Source of the DNA: JBPOHE01 sp052035915
GTDB lineage: Bacteria; Pseudomonadota; Gammaproteobacteria; Chromatiales; Chromatiaceae
Direction of reading: 5' to 3'
DNA: 48,695 bases
Assembly (NCBI GenBank): GCA_052035915.1
Contig: JBPOHE010000012.1
Location: 1 to 48,695, forward strand
Shown: positions 20,192-30,019 of the stretch, in pieces
How the letters are laid out: each line of letters begins with the position of its first letter
Position numbering within the stretch: the first letter of the stretch is position 1
Program-made: the position numbers and the translations under genes
Notes under the pieces: model-generated
What the model was told of the DNA's origin: nothing
Seen by the model: the letters and a program-made list of their open reading frames with translations, nothing else
The model's database searches: none

Positions 20192-21334
20192 TCAATCCCC
20201 CAGTTCGACACGGACCTGACCAGTCAGCCATTCCGCGAGGGCGTCGAGATTGGCTGGCGCTATCCCTTTGTTCTGGGGCCAGGCACCGGTCAGATCGAGA
20301 TAGGCCCAAACATCCCGGCCATCGCCATAGCAGACGGCGAGCTGGTCGTCGTGCGCGGCCAACCTCTCCACCGAGAGACTGGTCAGTTCCCGGTCGGCCC
20401 TCGGCCACACGGGCTTCTCGAAGGCATTGGCGAGGCTGCAAGGGCTGGCGTGGCGCAATACCAAGCCGACGAAGCTAGGCGGATTATGGGCCGCAAAGGT
20501 ATTCTGCTTGCCGGTGGGGATGGCACGCGCCATGGCCTGGGTGAAGGCCACAATGGCGGTGAGCGCCAGTTCCTTGTCGTCATGCAGGTTCTCCACCAGC
20601 TTGTCGGCATGGATCACGGCGTAACGGTAATAGGTGGCGGAGTTGAATTCGATCTGGCCGATCATGCCGGCGCCGGTCTCATCCTCATCGCCCTGGTCAT
20701 CCACGGCGGTGAAATAGTCGAACTCCCGTTCCACCTTGTGGGTGGAAATGGCGTGGGCGACCTGGCAGGCGGCGTTTTGATTCACACCTGGCATATCGGC
20801 CAGCATGCGACCAAACAACGCCACATCCACGGCTTTCCTGCCATCCAGCAAGGCTTTGGCCTCTCGGATCACCTCAGGAGGCAGTATCGCCTTGGCCTCT
20901 TTCTTGGATTTTTTGGCCTCCGTAGAGGGCGTTGCCGCCAAAGTCTCCCAGTGGGCGTGGATCAGTTGCGCCAGAGCCTCGATCTCGCCACGCCCCAAGA
21001 ACAGCAGGTATTCGGTTTTGCCGTCTTCCTTGACCTTCAGGCCCGCCGCCGCCAGCGCGCCTTCAATATGAAGCCCGGCGTTCGACCGTCCCAGTTCCGC
21101 CAAACGGCGTTCCAGCAACGACTTCAACTTCTTGGTGCGAATGCCCTGATTGGCCTCAGGGATGGCGGCGGTCTGCGCCGAGTGCAGGCGGATCGCCCGC
21201 TTGAAACATTGGCTGCTGACCCGCGCCCGGCGATGTCCACCGAACAGGGCGTCCTTGGGTGCGCCGGTATCATCCCGGTTGAGGTTGGAAGGGGCGAAGT
21301 TCTGGATCAGATGGAATTCGATAAACAAACTCAT
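20192..21334 (-). CDS. cas7e: Cascade backbone subunit Cas7e (CasC/Cse4)
   Basis: A 380-aa Cas7e, present in six copies along the crRNA in the canonical complex. Signature segments are LIQNFAPSNLNRDDTGAPKDALFGGHRRARVSSQ (in blocks) and CFKRAIRL near the N-terminus, and PTGKQNTFAAHNPPSFV in the C-terminal half. A lysine-rich insertion (about residues 138-148, TEAKKSKKEAKA) is a minor oddity. It starts 12 nt after cse2. Confidence 0.96.
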   Translation of the reverse strand: MSLFIEFHLIQNFAPSNLNRDDTGAPKDALFGGHRRARVSSQCFKRAIRLHSAQTAAIPEANQGIRTKKLKSLLERRLAELGRSNAGLHIEGALAAAGLKVKEDGKTEYLLFLGRGEIEALAQLIHAHWETLAATPSTEAKKSKKEAKAILPPEVIREAKALLDGRKAVDVALFGRMLADMPGVNQNAACQVAHAISTHKVEREFDYFTAVDDQGDEDETGAGMIGQIEFNSATYYRYAVIHADKLVENLHDDKELALTAIVAFTQAMARAIPTGKQNTFAAHNPPSFVGLVLRHASPCSLANAFEKPVWPRADRELTSLSVERLAAHDDQLAVCYGDGRDVWAYLDLTGAWPQNKGIAPANLDALAEWLTGQVRVELGD

Positions 21335-21346
21335 GACGTCCTCCGG

Positions 21347-21907
21347 TCAAAGGTATTGTGTTTCAGACGTAGTAGCATCCGCGCCTATCTCGACAGCCGT
21401 GTAGGGCTCATAGGTGCGGTAGAAATCGCGCGCCCAGCGTTGACGCAGCCGGTCTCGGGCTTCCTGGCCCCAGGGGGCAAGCCAGCGGGTCAGGTCATCC
21501 AACAGACTGACGTAGTCACAGGGCTGGCTGTCGGCAGCGAGCAGCGAGACGGCTTGACGCAACAGGGTGGGCAGATCGTCCGGTTCGGCTCCCAACAGGG
21601 CGATGAAGCGTTGCTCGATGCCGCCGCTATCGCGCGCATGGCCAATCCGCCCCAGGGCGGCGGCAAAGCTCAACCCTTCCTGATGCAGGGGATGCCAGGC
21701 AAAGAGGCCGGCGGTGAGATACAACGCCTTGCGCCGGGGGTCCTCCGCGTGCCTGTCGGCGCCGACGAAGCGCTCGACATAGGGATAGGCGCGCGGATAG
21801 GCGCCGGGATCGAAACCCAGGCCGCGCTTGAGATGCGCTAGGGCGCCTCGGTCGCTGTCTTTGAGGCCGATTAGATGCCTGATGAAGGACTGAGTGTGCT
21901 CGCTCAC
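21347..21907 (-). CDS. cse2: Cascade small subunit Cse2 (CasB)
   Basis: A 186-aa Cse2, the small subunit (two copies) that stabilises the R-loop in type I-E Cascade. I chose GTG 21907 because it overlaps the cas8e stop as GTGA and gives a normal family length; the frame is open further upstream, but only over cas8e. Recognisable segments are LAHLKRGLGFDPGAYPRAYPYV and LLRQAVSLLAAD. Confidence 0.92.
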   Translation of the reverse strand: MSEHTQSFIRHLIGLKDSDRGALAHLKRGLGFDPGAYPRAYPYVERFVGADRHAEDPRRKALYLTAGLFAWHPLHQEGLSFAAALGRIGHARDSGGIEQRFIALLGAEPDDLPTLLRQAVSLLAADSQPCDYVSLLDDLTRWLAPWGQEARDRLRQRWARDFYRTYEPYTAVEIGADATTSETQYL

Positions 21908-23451
21908 GCCGATACTTCCTCGGTGGTGGGTTGAATCAGGGTTTTCAACAAGCCCCGGAACCGGGGCCAGGTGCGCGCATCCGCCCGCAGGACGGCGGGC
22001 GAATCGCCCAGGCTCTCGCGGGTGGCATGCCAGGACTGCTTTGCCGCCGCGATCAGGGTCGTCTTCCAGTCGCGGTCGGCGGTGTCGATTTCCCCCTCGG
22101 CGATCTGGCGCATGAGTTTGGGCAGGGCACGCTCGGCGGTGCTGAAAAACACAGCGGCGGCAGGGCCGTTTGTCAGGATGTCCCCGGCACGCGAGCGGGT
22201 GTCCTTGTGCGTCGGGTCGGGCATGGTCTGGGCGATCATTTCCGTAAGGATAGAACGCAAGCGAGCGTACACATCTTCCCCGTAGCGAATGTGCATACGC
22301 AAGTACGCCGCCGCCTCGGGCTGCGTCAACAGGGCTCGGGGCAATTCGATGCGCTCCGCACGCCAACGCAGCAGCTTGGCCTGATCACTGGAGAGCCCCG
22401 CCGTCAGAACTTGTAGCGGCGCATCCCATTCACCCAAGGCTGCCAATAGGTTGGTGGCCCAGTCGAGGATGGCGGGCGGGATAGCATGGGTATGGCCGGG
22501 ATCGGGCACCAGCGAGGGAAGTTCACGCCACAAGGCGCGGCCTTCGTTGAAGGCAACCCGGATGGGCCGGCCCTCCCGATTGATGCGATAACAGGTCATC
22601 GGATCGGGGGCATTGGGATCTTCCTGAACCGCCAATCCGACAGCGAAGCGGATGTGCCGGATATGGCACCCTTCCTCGTCCGGTAACAGCAAGACGGCTC
22701 GACATTGCCTGGTGTAGCGGTCATTGGGGCCTGTGGCAAGGGTGGGAGCGGCGCGAAGTTGGGCGATGGTCGGCGCGGGACGTTCCCAGCCTGGCCGGTC
22801 GGCCTGAGCGTTGGCATCAGATGGATGCAAACCCAGCAACAGGGTTTCAGAGAGATCGGCGCCGGTGGGCATGACTGCGGCACTGTTCGCCAGTGGGGCG
22901 GCGTTGTCCGAGGTCTTGAGAATCTTGACCAAACCACCGGGGGTGAATTGCAGAAACCCCAGCAGATTGCAGCAGGCACGGGCCGGCGTGATGGCCCGGG
23001 GGACATCGTCCATGGCGTGATCGAAGAGGACTGGCGTGTTGCCGTTGGCGCCTTCCAACTGTATCTGCGTCCAGGGCTTGGTTTTGTCGCGTGTTTCCTC
23101 GGCGGTTGCCAAAGCCGCCACCTGCATGAAGGGTTCGCTGGGATGAAACAGCCAGAAGCGTTCCCGCCACTGATCAAGGTAGGCGCGGATAGGTGCTTCC
23201 GGGAGTCCCTCCCGGAACCAGCGCGCGCGATCCTTGTCACCCCACTTGCCGTGGTGGGTGGTGAGCGCCCGATGCAGCATGGCCAGCAACAGACGGTAGA
23301 GGGCGATCAGGTTGGGCGGTGAGGTCTCCGCCAGAGCGGCGTAGTCACGGGCTTTGAGCAGGGCAGCGCGCAGATCGATGTCGAGCCTCTCACCTGTGGT
23401 GGTTCGCACGGGTATCCATGGCTCATCCAACAAGTTGAAGGTGGGGATCAT
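21904..23451 (-). CDS. casA: Cascade large subunit Cas8e (CasA/Cse1)
   Basis: A 515-aa Cas8e, the subunit that reads the PAM and recruits Cas3. The family opening FNLLDEPWIPVRTTTG is present. Further typical blocks are LYRLLLAMLHRAL, FWLFHPSEPFMQ and the ACCNLLGFLQFTPGG region. Length is close to the usual 500 or so. Its ATG overlaps the cas3 stop (ATGA), and its TGA overlaps the cse2 GTG. There is no sign of damage. Confidence 0.96.
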   Translation of the reverse strand: MIPTFNLLDEPWIPVRTTTGERLDIDLRAALLKARDYAALAETSPPNLIALYRLLLAMLHRALTTHHGKWGDKDRARWFREGLPEAPIRAYLDQWRERFWLFHPSEPFMQVAALATAEETRDKTKPWTQIQLEGANGNTPVLFDHAMDDVPRAITPARACCNLLGFLQFTPGGLVKILKTSDNAAPLANSAAVMPTGADLSETLLLGLHPSDANAQADRPGWERPAPTIAQLRAAPTLATGPNDRYTRQCRAVLLLPDEEGCHIRHIRFAVGLAVQEDPNAPDPMTCYRINREGRPIRVAFNEGRALWRELPSLVPDPGHTHAIPPAILDWATNLLAALGEWDAPLQVLTAGLSSDQAKLLRWRAERIELPRALLTQPEAAAYLRMHIRYGEDVYARLRSILTEMIAQTMPDPTHKDTRSRAGDILTNGPAAAVFFSTAERALPKLMRQIAEGEIDTADRDWKTTLIAAAKQSWHATRESLGDSPAVLRADARTWPRFRGLLKTLIQPTTEEVSA

Positions 23452-26099
23452 TTCTCCTCCGTGGTCAAGGTTTCGTAAATCAGGCCAAGTTCAGGATCGA
23501 GCCGCACCCGCAGCGGCCCAAATTCCGCCATGGCTTGGCGAAGCCGCAATGGTCGCAGATCGCGCAGCAACGGGTGGGTCTGAAAGGCGGGGACAACTGG
23601 TTCATTCAGCAGCGCAAGGACGAGATCCTTGCGGGAGACGCGCAACTGCCGTCGGTGGATACGCCGGGCCAGCTCGTCGTCCAGCTCGGCCATGGAATCG
23701 AAGGGGGGATCGCCGGGCACGAGACACCAGCCCCCGGCCTCCACATGGACAGGCACGAGGAGTAGGCTCGGGTCACCCAGGCGGGTAACGACCTGCAAGC
23801 CTTCCCCCTCCCCGGCCTCATTGGCGCGCGGTTTGGTCAGATAGGCATTGGTGAGGTCGCTTTCCGCATCCAAGACCACGTTGCGGGCATGCTGTCGTTG
23901 CTCCTGAACCATGGCGAGATGTTTGCCCAAGGCCAGATCCAGGGGTTTCAGATACTCCTCGCGATCCTCGGCAACGAAGGGATCACCGGAGTAAACCGCC
24001 TGCACCAGGCGGTCGATATCGCCCGGCATGCGCCAAAGGGTTTCAGACCCGGCGATAGCCCAGGTGCGATAGAGCACGTAGGGGTCGTAGACAAAGCCCC
24101 AGGCGGTCTCGATCAGTTCCGGCAAGCGCTCTTGCCGAAAACCAGCGACGATCAGGCGGGGTATCCGGTGCGCTTCGGGGCGCTCCCGTTCGTGTCGATG
24201 CAGGCGTCCGGCGCGTTGCAGCAGCAGATCCACCGGGGCCAGGTCAGTGATCATGAAATCGAAGTCGATGTCCAGGCTTTGTTCGACTACCTGGGTGCCG
24301 ATCAACAAGGCGCATACCGGCCGCGTCCCGCGGCGTCCGAATTTCTCTAGCACGGTCTTTTCCCGCTCCCTTCGCTCATCCGCTGGATAGCGGGCATGAA
24401 AGAGGAGGAGTTCGGCATCGGTCTGGGTGTGCATCAGGCCATAGAGTTCTTGCGCCCGTTGCACTGTATTGAGGATGACCAAGCCACAACCGCCTCCGGC
24501 CAGTTTCCGCAAGGCGGCTTCAGTGATGGCCGATAGCTCTTCGCCGATACCGGATACCTCGATCGGGGCCAGCGCCCGACAAGAAACCGGCTCACCAACA
24601 ATCTGGCCACCCGAGGCCAGTAACAGGCGGGGATAGGTGATCGGTGGTTCTTCCACCGCATCCCAGGCGCGTAAAAACTCGGCACGGCGGCGATCGGGCA
24701 AGGTGGCGCTCATCAGCACTACGGAGCAGTTCATGGCCTTGAGCCAGCGCAACAACGCCTCGATCAGACCGCTGGTGTAGGTGTCGTAGGCATGCACTTC
24801 ATCCAACACCACCACCCGATTGGCGAGACCCCACAAACGCACGAAATGATGTTTGACGTTGAGGATGGCGAACAGGGCCTGGTCGATGGTACCCACGCCA
24901 TACGGGGAAAGCAGGGGCCGTTTGCGCTGCGAAAACCAAGCCGAGGAGGCGATGGAATCCCCTTCCGAGTGGTTGATACCCTGCAAACGGTGGACCGGCT
25001 CGGAAAGTCGGGCGCCGCCATGGGCGAGTTGCAGATCAATGGGTATCTCCGGAGAGAATGCACGCAAAAAAGTCCGGGTGCGTTCGAACATGGCGTTGCC
25101 GGTGGCCTGGGTGGGCAGGGCCACATAGAGTCCGCGATGCCCGTTTCTGGCCTGGAGCCGCAGATGGGCGAGAAAGGCGAGTTCTGTCTTGCCCTCACCC
25201 ATGGGAGCTTCGACGATCATCAGCGCTGGACCCTGGGCTTGGTCCAGCAACCGCTCGGCGACAAGTTGCAAGGATCGCGCTTCGACCCCAGGGCGATTCA
25301 TGGCTCGCCCGAGCAAGACATGGGTAGCCACCGCTTCGGTAAGCAAAGGCCGGTAACGCGGCCAGCCGATCTCGTCCAGGGCCCGCTCAGCCAGTTCCAA
25401 CGCCTTGGCGTGATGGTCAATGAGTAAGTCGGCGCGCTCACCGGGCGGAAACCAATCCTGATTGGAGCCGATCCAGTCCGCCACGCTGGTCAAACCCGCC
25501 AGCCAGGTCAGTACGGGGAGCGGGATCTCTTCTGCGGTAGGTGGATCGCCGGGTTGCAGGGTATGCAAATAGCTATCCAGCAACTGGCCTCGGGCGGCGG
25601 CCCACTCTGGTCCTTCGCCGATCAGTTTGGCCTTTTCGTCCTGAAGCTCGCGGGTGCTGTGGACGTAGCCATGATGCGCGGCCAGGACCTGGGCTACGGC
25701 CATGGCCCATCCCGCTCCGGGAAAATGGCGCAAGAACTCGGGACGGAGTAGGGCACCGCTGGCCAGATCATGCCGGTCCGCTCGAAACGTGGAGGGTTTG
25801 AAACGTAACCCCGCTGCCATGTCTCCTGTCCGGCCTTCCGGCCATTTCGCCTGGAAACCCGAAATGGCCTTACCGAAGTCGTGCAGCCCGGCCAAGGTGG
25901 CCAGCCACCGCGGTACACCGGCTGCCGGCAGACCGAATGACCGCGCCACCCAGTCCCGGGTTTGTGGCGATTCCCGGTCCACAATGGCTTCCGTAACGGC
26001 GGCGACATCCAACAGGTGCGCCACCAAGCCATGCCCCTTCGGCTCACCGCTTTTTGCCCACAGGGTTCTGGTGGTGTTCGAGAGATCGGCAAAACGCAT
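23448..26099 (-). CDS. cas3: CRISPR-associated helicase/nuclease Cas3, type I-E
   Basis: An 883-aa HD nuclease-SF2 helicase that degrades DNA marked by Cascade. The HD domain shows His28 and His73-Asp74 (LHDFGK), plus AAHHGY. The helicase has Walker A GEGKT (about 302-306), Walker B DEVHAYD (about 432), SATLP, and motif VI LLQRAGRLHRH. It is the first gene of the cas operon. ATG 26099 has a purine-rich GAGGTAAAAGGGA just before it. The upstream region carries copy B of the dispersed element. Confidence 0.96.
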   Translation of the reverse strand: MRFADLSNTTRTLWAKSGEPKGHGLVAHLLDVAAVTEAIVDRESPQTRDWVARSFGLPAAGVPRWLATLAGLHDFGKAISGFQAKWPEGRTGDMAAGLRFKPSTFRADRHDLASGALLRPEFLRHFPGAGWAMAVAQVLAAHHGYVHSTRELQDEKAKLIGEGPEWAAARGQLLDSYLHTLQPGDPPTAEEIPLPVLTWLAGLTSVADWIGSNQDWFPPGERADLLIDHHAKALELAERALDEIGWPRYRPLLTEAVATHVLLGRAMNRPGVEARSLQLVAERLLDQAQGPALMIVEAPMGEGKTELAFLAHLRLQARNGHRGLYVALPTQATGNAMFERTRTFLRAFSPEIPIDLQLAHGGARLSEPVHRLQGINHSEGDSIASSAWFSQRKRPLLSPYGVGTIDQALFAILNVKHHFVRLWGLANRVVVLDEVHAYDTYTSGLIEALLRWLKAMNCSVVLMSATLPDRRRAEFLRAWDAVEEPPITYPRLLLASGGQIVGEPVSCRALAPIEVSGIGEELSAITEAALRKLAGGGCGLVILNTVQRAQELYGLMHTQTDAELLLFHARYPADERREREKTVLEKFGRRGTRPVCALLIGTQVVEQSLDIDFDFMITDLAPVDLLLQRAGRLHRHERERPEAHRIPRLIVAGFRQERLPELIETAWGFVYDPYVLYRTWAIAGSETLWRMPGDIDRLVQAVYSGDPFVAEDREEYLKPLDLALGKHLAMVQEQRQHARNVVLDAESDLTNAYLTKPRANEAGEGEGLQVVTRLGDPSLLLVPVHVEAGGWCLVPGDPPFDSMAELDDELARRIHRRQLRVSRKDLVLALLNEPVVPAFQTHPLLRDLRPLRLRQAMAEFGPLRVRLDPELGLIYETLTTEEK

Positions 26100-26202
26100 T
26101 CCCTTTTACCTCATGAAGCGAAAATATTAAAAATTATCTTTTATATCAATAGTTTTTCTCCATCAAAGAGGGCTTGGCATGGGGCCGGAAAAGCAATTGG
26201 AC

Positions 26203-26329
26203 GGCTCCCGGGCCGGAGCGCTTGAGGCCGGTTTTCGTTCTCTTTCCGAGAACAAAGTAACTCAAAGAATGATGTATTGTTCTCATGAAAAGAACGAAAA
26301 CCAGCCATTTTTCGTCCATGCCCGGAGCC
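26203..26329 (+). repeat. dispersed palindromic element, copy B (about 127 bp)
   Basis: The ends are GGCTCCCGGGC (from 26203) and GCCCGGAGCC (to 26329). Inner palindromes are GTTCTC-N5-GAGAAC at 26237-26253 and GTTCTC-N5-AAGAAC at 26279-26295, with starts 42 bp apart. It lies in the cas3 upstream region, about 100 bp before the cas3 start. It is inverted relative to copy A, which closes the other end of the cas operon. Confidence 0.78.
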
Positions 26330-26519
26330 ACTGAGCGCGAATAGCGATCCCTGACGGCGCTGTCTCCCAGTGGCGGATGAGGGGCCGTCGCCCACATCCG
26401 CTACACCACCAGGAAACCCGGGATGTATTCGGCAAGACTTACGAGTCCCCCGAATCTTCAATCATCGATGCGCATGAGCCAGCGTAGCGGGGGCGGTGCC
26501 GCTCCCGCTCCCGCTCCCG

Positions 26520-27314
26520 TTAAGCCGCCTGACACTCGGAATGGAGAACGGCGAAATACCCACCCTGGGGATCTTGCAGCACGGCAATGCGTCCCTCACC
26601 GGGAACCTTCATGGGCGGCAACACCAGCTTGCCATCGAGGGCCTGAGCCCGCTCCAAGGTGGTCTCCAGATCCGCCACGGCGAAATAGACCATCCAGTTG
26701 GGCGGCACCTCGCCCCATTCGGGTTGGATCTGCAACATGCCGCCAATCGCCCGCTCCCGGCAGAGAAAGAGCACATAACGCATGGGCATCTCGCCCTCGA
26801 AATCCCTCAGGTTCCAGCCGAACAGGCCGCTGTAAAAGCGACCGGCGGCTTCCAGGTCGGTGGTTTGTAACTCGGTCCAACAGAGGGCGCCGGGTTCGTT
26901 CATGAGTTCGGCGCCCTGGTGGGATTTTGGCTCCCAGAGGGAGAGCACCGCCCCGGTGGGATCACGGATCACCGCCATTCGCCCGACGTCCATCACATCG
27001 AAAGGCGCCTGCAACACCGTCCCGCCCAGACTCCAGGCCCGCTCCGCGCTCTCATCCACATTGGCCACGGAGATATAGCTGGCCCAGTAGGGCGGCACTT
27101 GCTGGTGCTGCTGCGCCTCGGGCATGCGATAGAGGGCGGCCACGGTTTTGCCGTTCTTGGACAAAATGCCGTAGGTACCGGCGTCGCCGGTTGGGATCTC
27201 CATCGCGGTCCAACCGAACACCTCGGTATAGAAGGCCGTCGCCGCCTGGGTATCGGTAGTGGCCAGGTCGGCCCAGCAGAGCGTCCCTGGATCGTATGCA
27301 GTCATCTCAGCCAT
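26520..27314 (-). CDS. two-domain VOC (glyoxalase/bleomycin-resistance fold) protein
   Basis: A 264-aa protein made of two similar VOC modules (about residues 1-130 and 138-264). Each opens with a line of the type LCWADLATTD / LCWTELQTTD, then AFYTEVFGW / RFYSGLFGW, and each closes with a DPTGA/DPQGG segment. These proteins fold like glyoxalase and bind metal, but substrates vary and cannot be read here. A clear AGGAG site precedes ATG 27314. A GC-rich short tandem (GCTCCC three times, about 26500-26518) lies just after the stop. Confidence 0.85.
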   Translation of the reverse strand: MAEMTAYDPGTLCWADLATTDTQAATAFYTEVFGWTAMEIPTGDAGTYGILSKNGKTVAALYRMPEAQQHQQVPPYWASYISVANVDESAERAWSLGGTVLQAPFDVMDVGRMAVIRDPTGAVLSLWEPKSHQGAELMNEPGALCWTELQTTDLEAAGRFYSGLFGWNLRDFEGEMPMRYVLFLCRERAIGGMLQIQPEWGEVPPNWMVYFAVADLETTLERAQALDGKLVLPPMKVPGEGRIAVLQDPQGGYFAVLHSECQAA

Positions 27315-27628
27315 GGTTTTTCTCCTAAATACATATCACCCCCATCACCTGCGGATGCCGATCGCCGCTTCTCGCCACCAGCCTCGGGGCATCGGCACCT
27401 CGTCCCGGATACGGCCTGCGGATGGTCCCTCAAGATTCGCCCTTCCATTGGCGGCTCCGGTGAATACCAGCCTAGCCGAGGGAGATGACGAAATGCAGGG
27501 GGAGCAGGAACACAGGTCCATACGAAATCAGCTTTTGTAATACCCATTCCTTCTGGGCTTCTCTCTCAACGGCCAAGGAGGGGCCGCTACCCGCGCCCGA
27601 CGGCTTCTTGGGAGCCCACAAGGTATTC
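27315..27628. other. intergenic, nothing recognised
   Basis: About 310 bp between the VOC gene and the acyltransferase gene. I see no supported gene, RNA, clear hairpin-plus-T terminator or repeat copy here. It should contain the VOC promoter (- strand), but no convincing -35/-10 pair was found. Confidence 0.4.
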
Positions 27629-28588
27629 TCAATTCGGTTCGCCGGGGAGACGAGGTCGATAGCCGCGTTTGGGTCGGTAGACCTTGAGCTGGCCCGGGGG
27701 ACGGGTCTTGAAGCGCCGATGGCTCCAGAGATATTGCTCGGGCGCCTCCTTGATCCAGGTTTCCAGAATCCGGTTCATGCGTTCGGCGTCCTGCAGCGGG
27801 TCGTTGCTGGGGAAATCCGCCAGCGCCGGTTCCAGGCGAACCAGATAGCGCCGGTTGCCTGGTAAGCGTTGGTTGTGGAAGGGCACCACCGCCGCGCCGC
27901 TCAGTTTGGCCAGCCGCGAAAGGGTGGTGGTGGTCGCCGCCGGGATCCCAAAAAAGGCGGCGAAGACACTATATCTGGGACCGAAGTCCTGGTCGGGGGC
28001 GAACCAGAGCACCTTGTTCTCCTTCAGATAACGCAGCATGGCCCGCGGATCGCTGGCCGGGGCGCCACCCGCCGCCCAGTGATCGCGACTGCGGCGGACC
28101 ACCAGATCGAGTAGGGCGTTCTTCTGTTCCCGATAGGAAAAGGCGGTCTTCACCTCGTGTTGCAGGATACGGCCGCAGACCTCGAGACAAGTGACATGGG
28201 CGCAGAGCAGGATGACTCCCTTGCCCCGGGCCAAGGCTTCATGGAGGTGTTCGGCGCCCTCGACTCGGCCGTACCTGGCCAGCCGCTCGTTGGAGACCCA
28301 CCAGCCCATGGCCTCCTCGAACAACCCCATGCCGAAGGACTCGAAGGTCCGCCGTTCCAGATCCAGTCGCTGCCAGTCATCGAGTTGGGGGAAACAGAGT
28401 TCGAGATTGGTATGGACCACATGACGTCGGTAGTCGGCGTGATGCCAGATGACCCTTCCCAGCCATCGCCCCAGGGCCAGCAACCAACTCAAGGGCAGGC
28501 TGACCAGCGCCCGGGCGAGGCCCAGCATGAGCCAGGTCGGCCAATGTCGCGGCCCGAGAAAGCGGCGATAGGAGGAGGGATCGCTCAC
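27629..28588 (-). CDS. lpxL: lipid A acyltransferase, LpxL/HtrB family
   Basis: A 319-aa inner-membrane acyltransferase that adds a secondary acyl chain to lipid A precursors. A hydrophobic N-terminal segment (about 19-42) is followed by the active-site motif HVTCLE (H-x4-E, about residue 130). FAPDQDFG and VVPFHNQRLPG are further family blocks, and the C-terminal PEQYLWSHRRFKTRP is diagnostic. It follows hemN after 6 nt, so the two are probably co-transcribed. Assignment between LpxL and other paralogues is not certain. Confidence 0.85.
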   Translation of the reverse strand: MSDPSSYRRFLGPRHWPTWLMLGLARALVSLPLSWLLALGRWLGRVIWHHADYRRHVVHTNLELCFPQLDDWQRLDLERRTFESFGMGLFEEAMGWWVSNERLARYGRVEGAEHLHEALARGKGVILLCAHVTCLEVCGRILQHEVKTAFSYREQKNALLDLVVRRSRDHWAAGGAPASDPRAMLRYLKENKVLWFAPDQDFGPRYSVFAAFFGIPAATTTTLSRLAKLSGAAVVPFHNQRLPGNRRYLVRLEPALADFPSNDPLQDAERMNRILETWIKEAPEQYLWSHRRFKTRPPGQLKVYRPKRGYRPRLPGEPN

Positions 28589-28594
28589 CGGCGC

Positions 28595-29983
28595 TCAGAT
28601 GACCTTGGAGAAACGCGGCTTTCCCGCGCCGGCCTGGTTCAGGTAGGCATCGAAGGCCATGCAGATGTTGCGGATGAGCAGACGACCCTTGGGACGCACC
28701 TGGATGAATCCGGGTGATAATTCCACCAGTCCATCCGCCTCCATGTCGCCCAGTCGTGCCAACTCGGTGGCGAAATACTGGTGGAAATCGATCCCCCAGC
28801 GCGACTCGAAACGCCCGATATCGAGGCTGAAATGACAGATCAGACTGGTGATGAGATCGCGCCGGAGGCGGTCGTCCAGGCTGAGTTCCACACCGCGAAA
28901 CACCGCCAGCTCGTTGCTGTCCAGGCACTGGTAATACTCCTCCAGGGTGCGCCGATTCTGGGCGTAGGCCGAGCCCAGCATGCCGATGGAGGTTACCCCC
29001 AGGCCGATGAGATCGCAGTCGGCGTGGGTGGAATAGCCCTGGAAGTTCCGGTACAGGGTCCCTTCCCGCTGGGCCTTGGCCAGCTCGTCGTCGGGACGGG
29101 CGAAATGATCCATGCCGATGTAGAGATACCCGGCGCCGGTCAGGCGCTCGATGGTCAGCTCCAGGATATCCAGCTTGTGCTGCGGGGAGGGAAGCTCGTC
29201 CGCGTTGATCCGGCGTTGGGGCTTGAACAGCTCCGGCAGATGGGCGTAGTTGAACACCGAGAGGCGGTCCGGGGCGCAGGCGATCACCTTGTCGAGGGTG
29301 CGCCCGAAGCTTTCCACCGTCTGCAAGGGCAGTCCATAGATCAGATCCAGGCTGATGGAGCGGAAGCCGAGTCTGCGGGCCTCTTCCATCACCCCCAGGG
29401 TCTCCTCCTCGGTTTGAAAACGGTTGACCGCCGCTTGCACCCTGGGCTCGAAGTCCTGCACCCCCAGACTGACGCGGTTGAAGCCCAACTCGCGCAAGAG
29501 CTGGACGATATGACCCTTGGCCTCCCGGGGATCCAGTTCGACCGAGAACTCACCGCTTTCCTCATCGGCCAGGGTGAAATGGCGACGGGTGGCCGCCATG
29601 AGCTGGGCCATCTCCGCCTCGCTGATGAAGGTCGGCGTCCCGCCGCCCCAATGGAGTTGCTCCACCGGACGGGTCCCGTCGAAGAGTTCCGCCTGCAAGG
29701 CGATCTCCTGCTCCAGGCGCTGGAGATAGGGCGCCGCCAGCCGCCGATCCTTGGTCACCACCTTGTTGCAGGCGCAGTAGAAACAGACGGTGTCGCAGAA
29801 GGGTAAATGGAAATAGAGCGACAGCGGACGCGGCTGGGCGTTGGTTGCGCGGGCGATGCGCCGGTAGTCGGCGACGCCGAAGCCGGAATGGAACTGTACC
29901 GCTGTGGGGTACGAGGTATAGCGCGGACCGCTCTGGTCATATTTCGCGATCAACCCCGCATCGAAGATCAATGATTGATCCAT
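28595..29983 (-). CDS. hemN: oxygen-independent coproporphyrinogen III dehydrogenase
   Basis: A 462-aa radical SAM enzyme converting coproporphyrinogen III to protoporphyrinogen IX without oxygen, needed for haem and (bacterio)chlorophyll in anaerobic growth. The cluster-binding cysteines are Cys63, Cys67 and Cys70, with Cys72, in PFCDTVCFYCAC. The SAM-site motif HWGGGTPTF follows, then SLDLIYGLPLQT and NYAHLPELFKPQRRI. I chose ATG 29983 with a GAGG upstream, rather than the TTG two codons earlier. The many haem proteins nearby fit this role. Confidence 0.95.
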   Translation of the reverse strand: MDQSLIFDAGLIAKYDQSGPRYTSYPTAVQFHSGFGVADYRRIARATNAQPRPLSLYFHLPFCDTVCFYCACNKVVTKDRRLAAPYLQRLEQEIALQAELFDGTRPVEQLHWGGGTPTFISEAEMAQLMAATRRHFTLADEESGEFSVELDPREAKGHIVQLLRELGFNRVSLGVQDFEPRVQAAVNRFQTEEETLGVMEEARRLGFRSISLDLIYGLPLQTVESFGRTLDKVIACAPDRLSVFNYAHLPELFKPQRRINADELPSPQHKLDILELTIERLTGAGYLYIGMDHFARPDDELAKAQREGTLYRNFQGYSTHADCDLIGLGVTSIGMLGSAYAQNRRTLEEYYQCLDSNELAVFRGVELSLDDRLRRDLITSLICHFSLDIGRFESRWGIDFHQYFATELARLGDMEADGLVELSPGFIQVRPKGRLLIRNICMAFDAYLNQAGAGKPRFSKVI

Positions 29984-30019
29984 GGACAACTACCTCATGA
30001 GAAAACCCGTTCCCTCGGC

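Noticed and set aside
19829..21841. 670-codon open frame on + across cas5e, cas7e and cse2
   Set aside because: Antisense shadow in GC-rich coding DNA; the - strand encodes clear Cascade subunits with proper spacing.
28781..29806. 341-codon open frame on + opposite hemN
   Set aside because: The - strand gives unmistakable HemN motifs; the + frame has no recognisable protein features.
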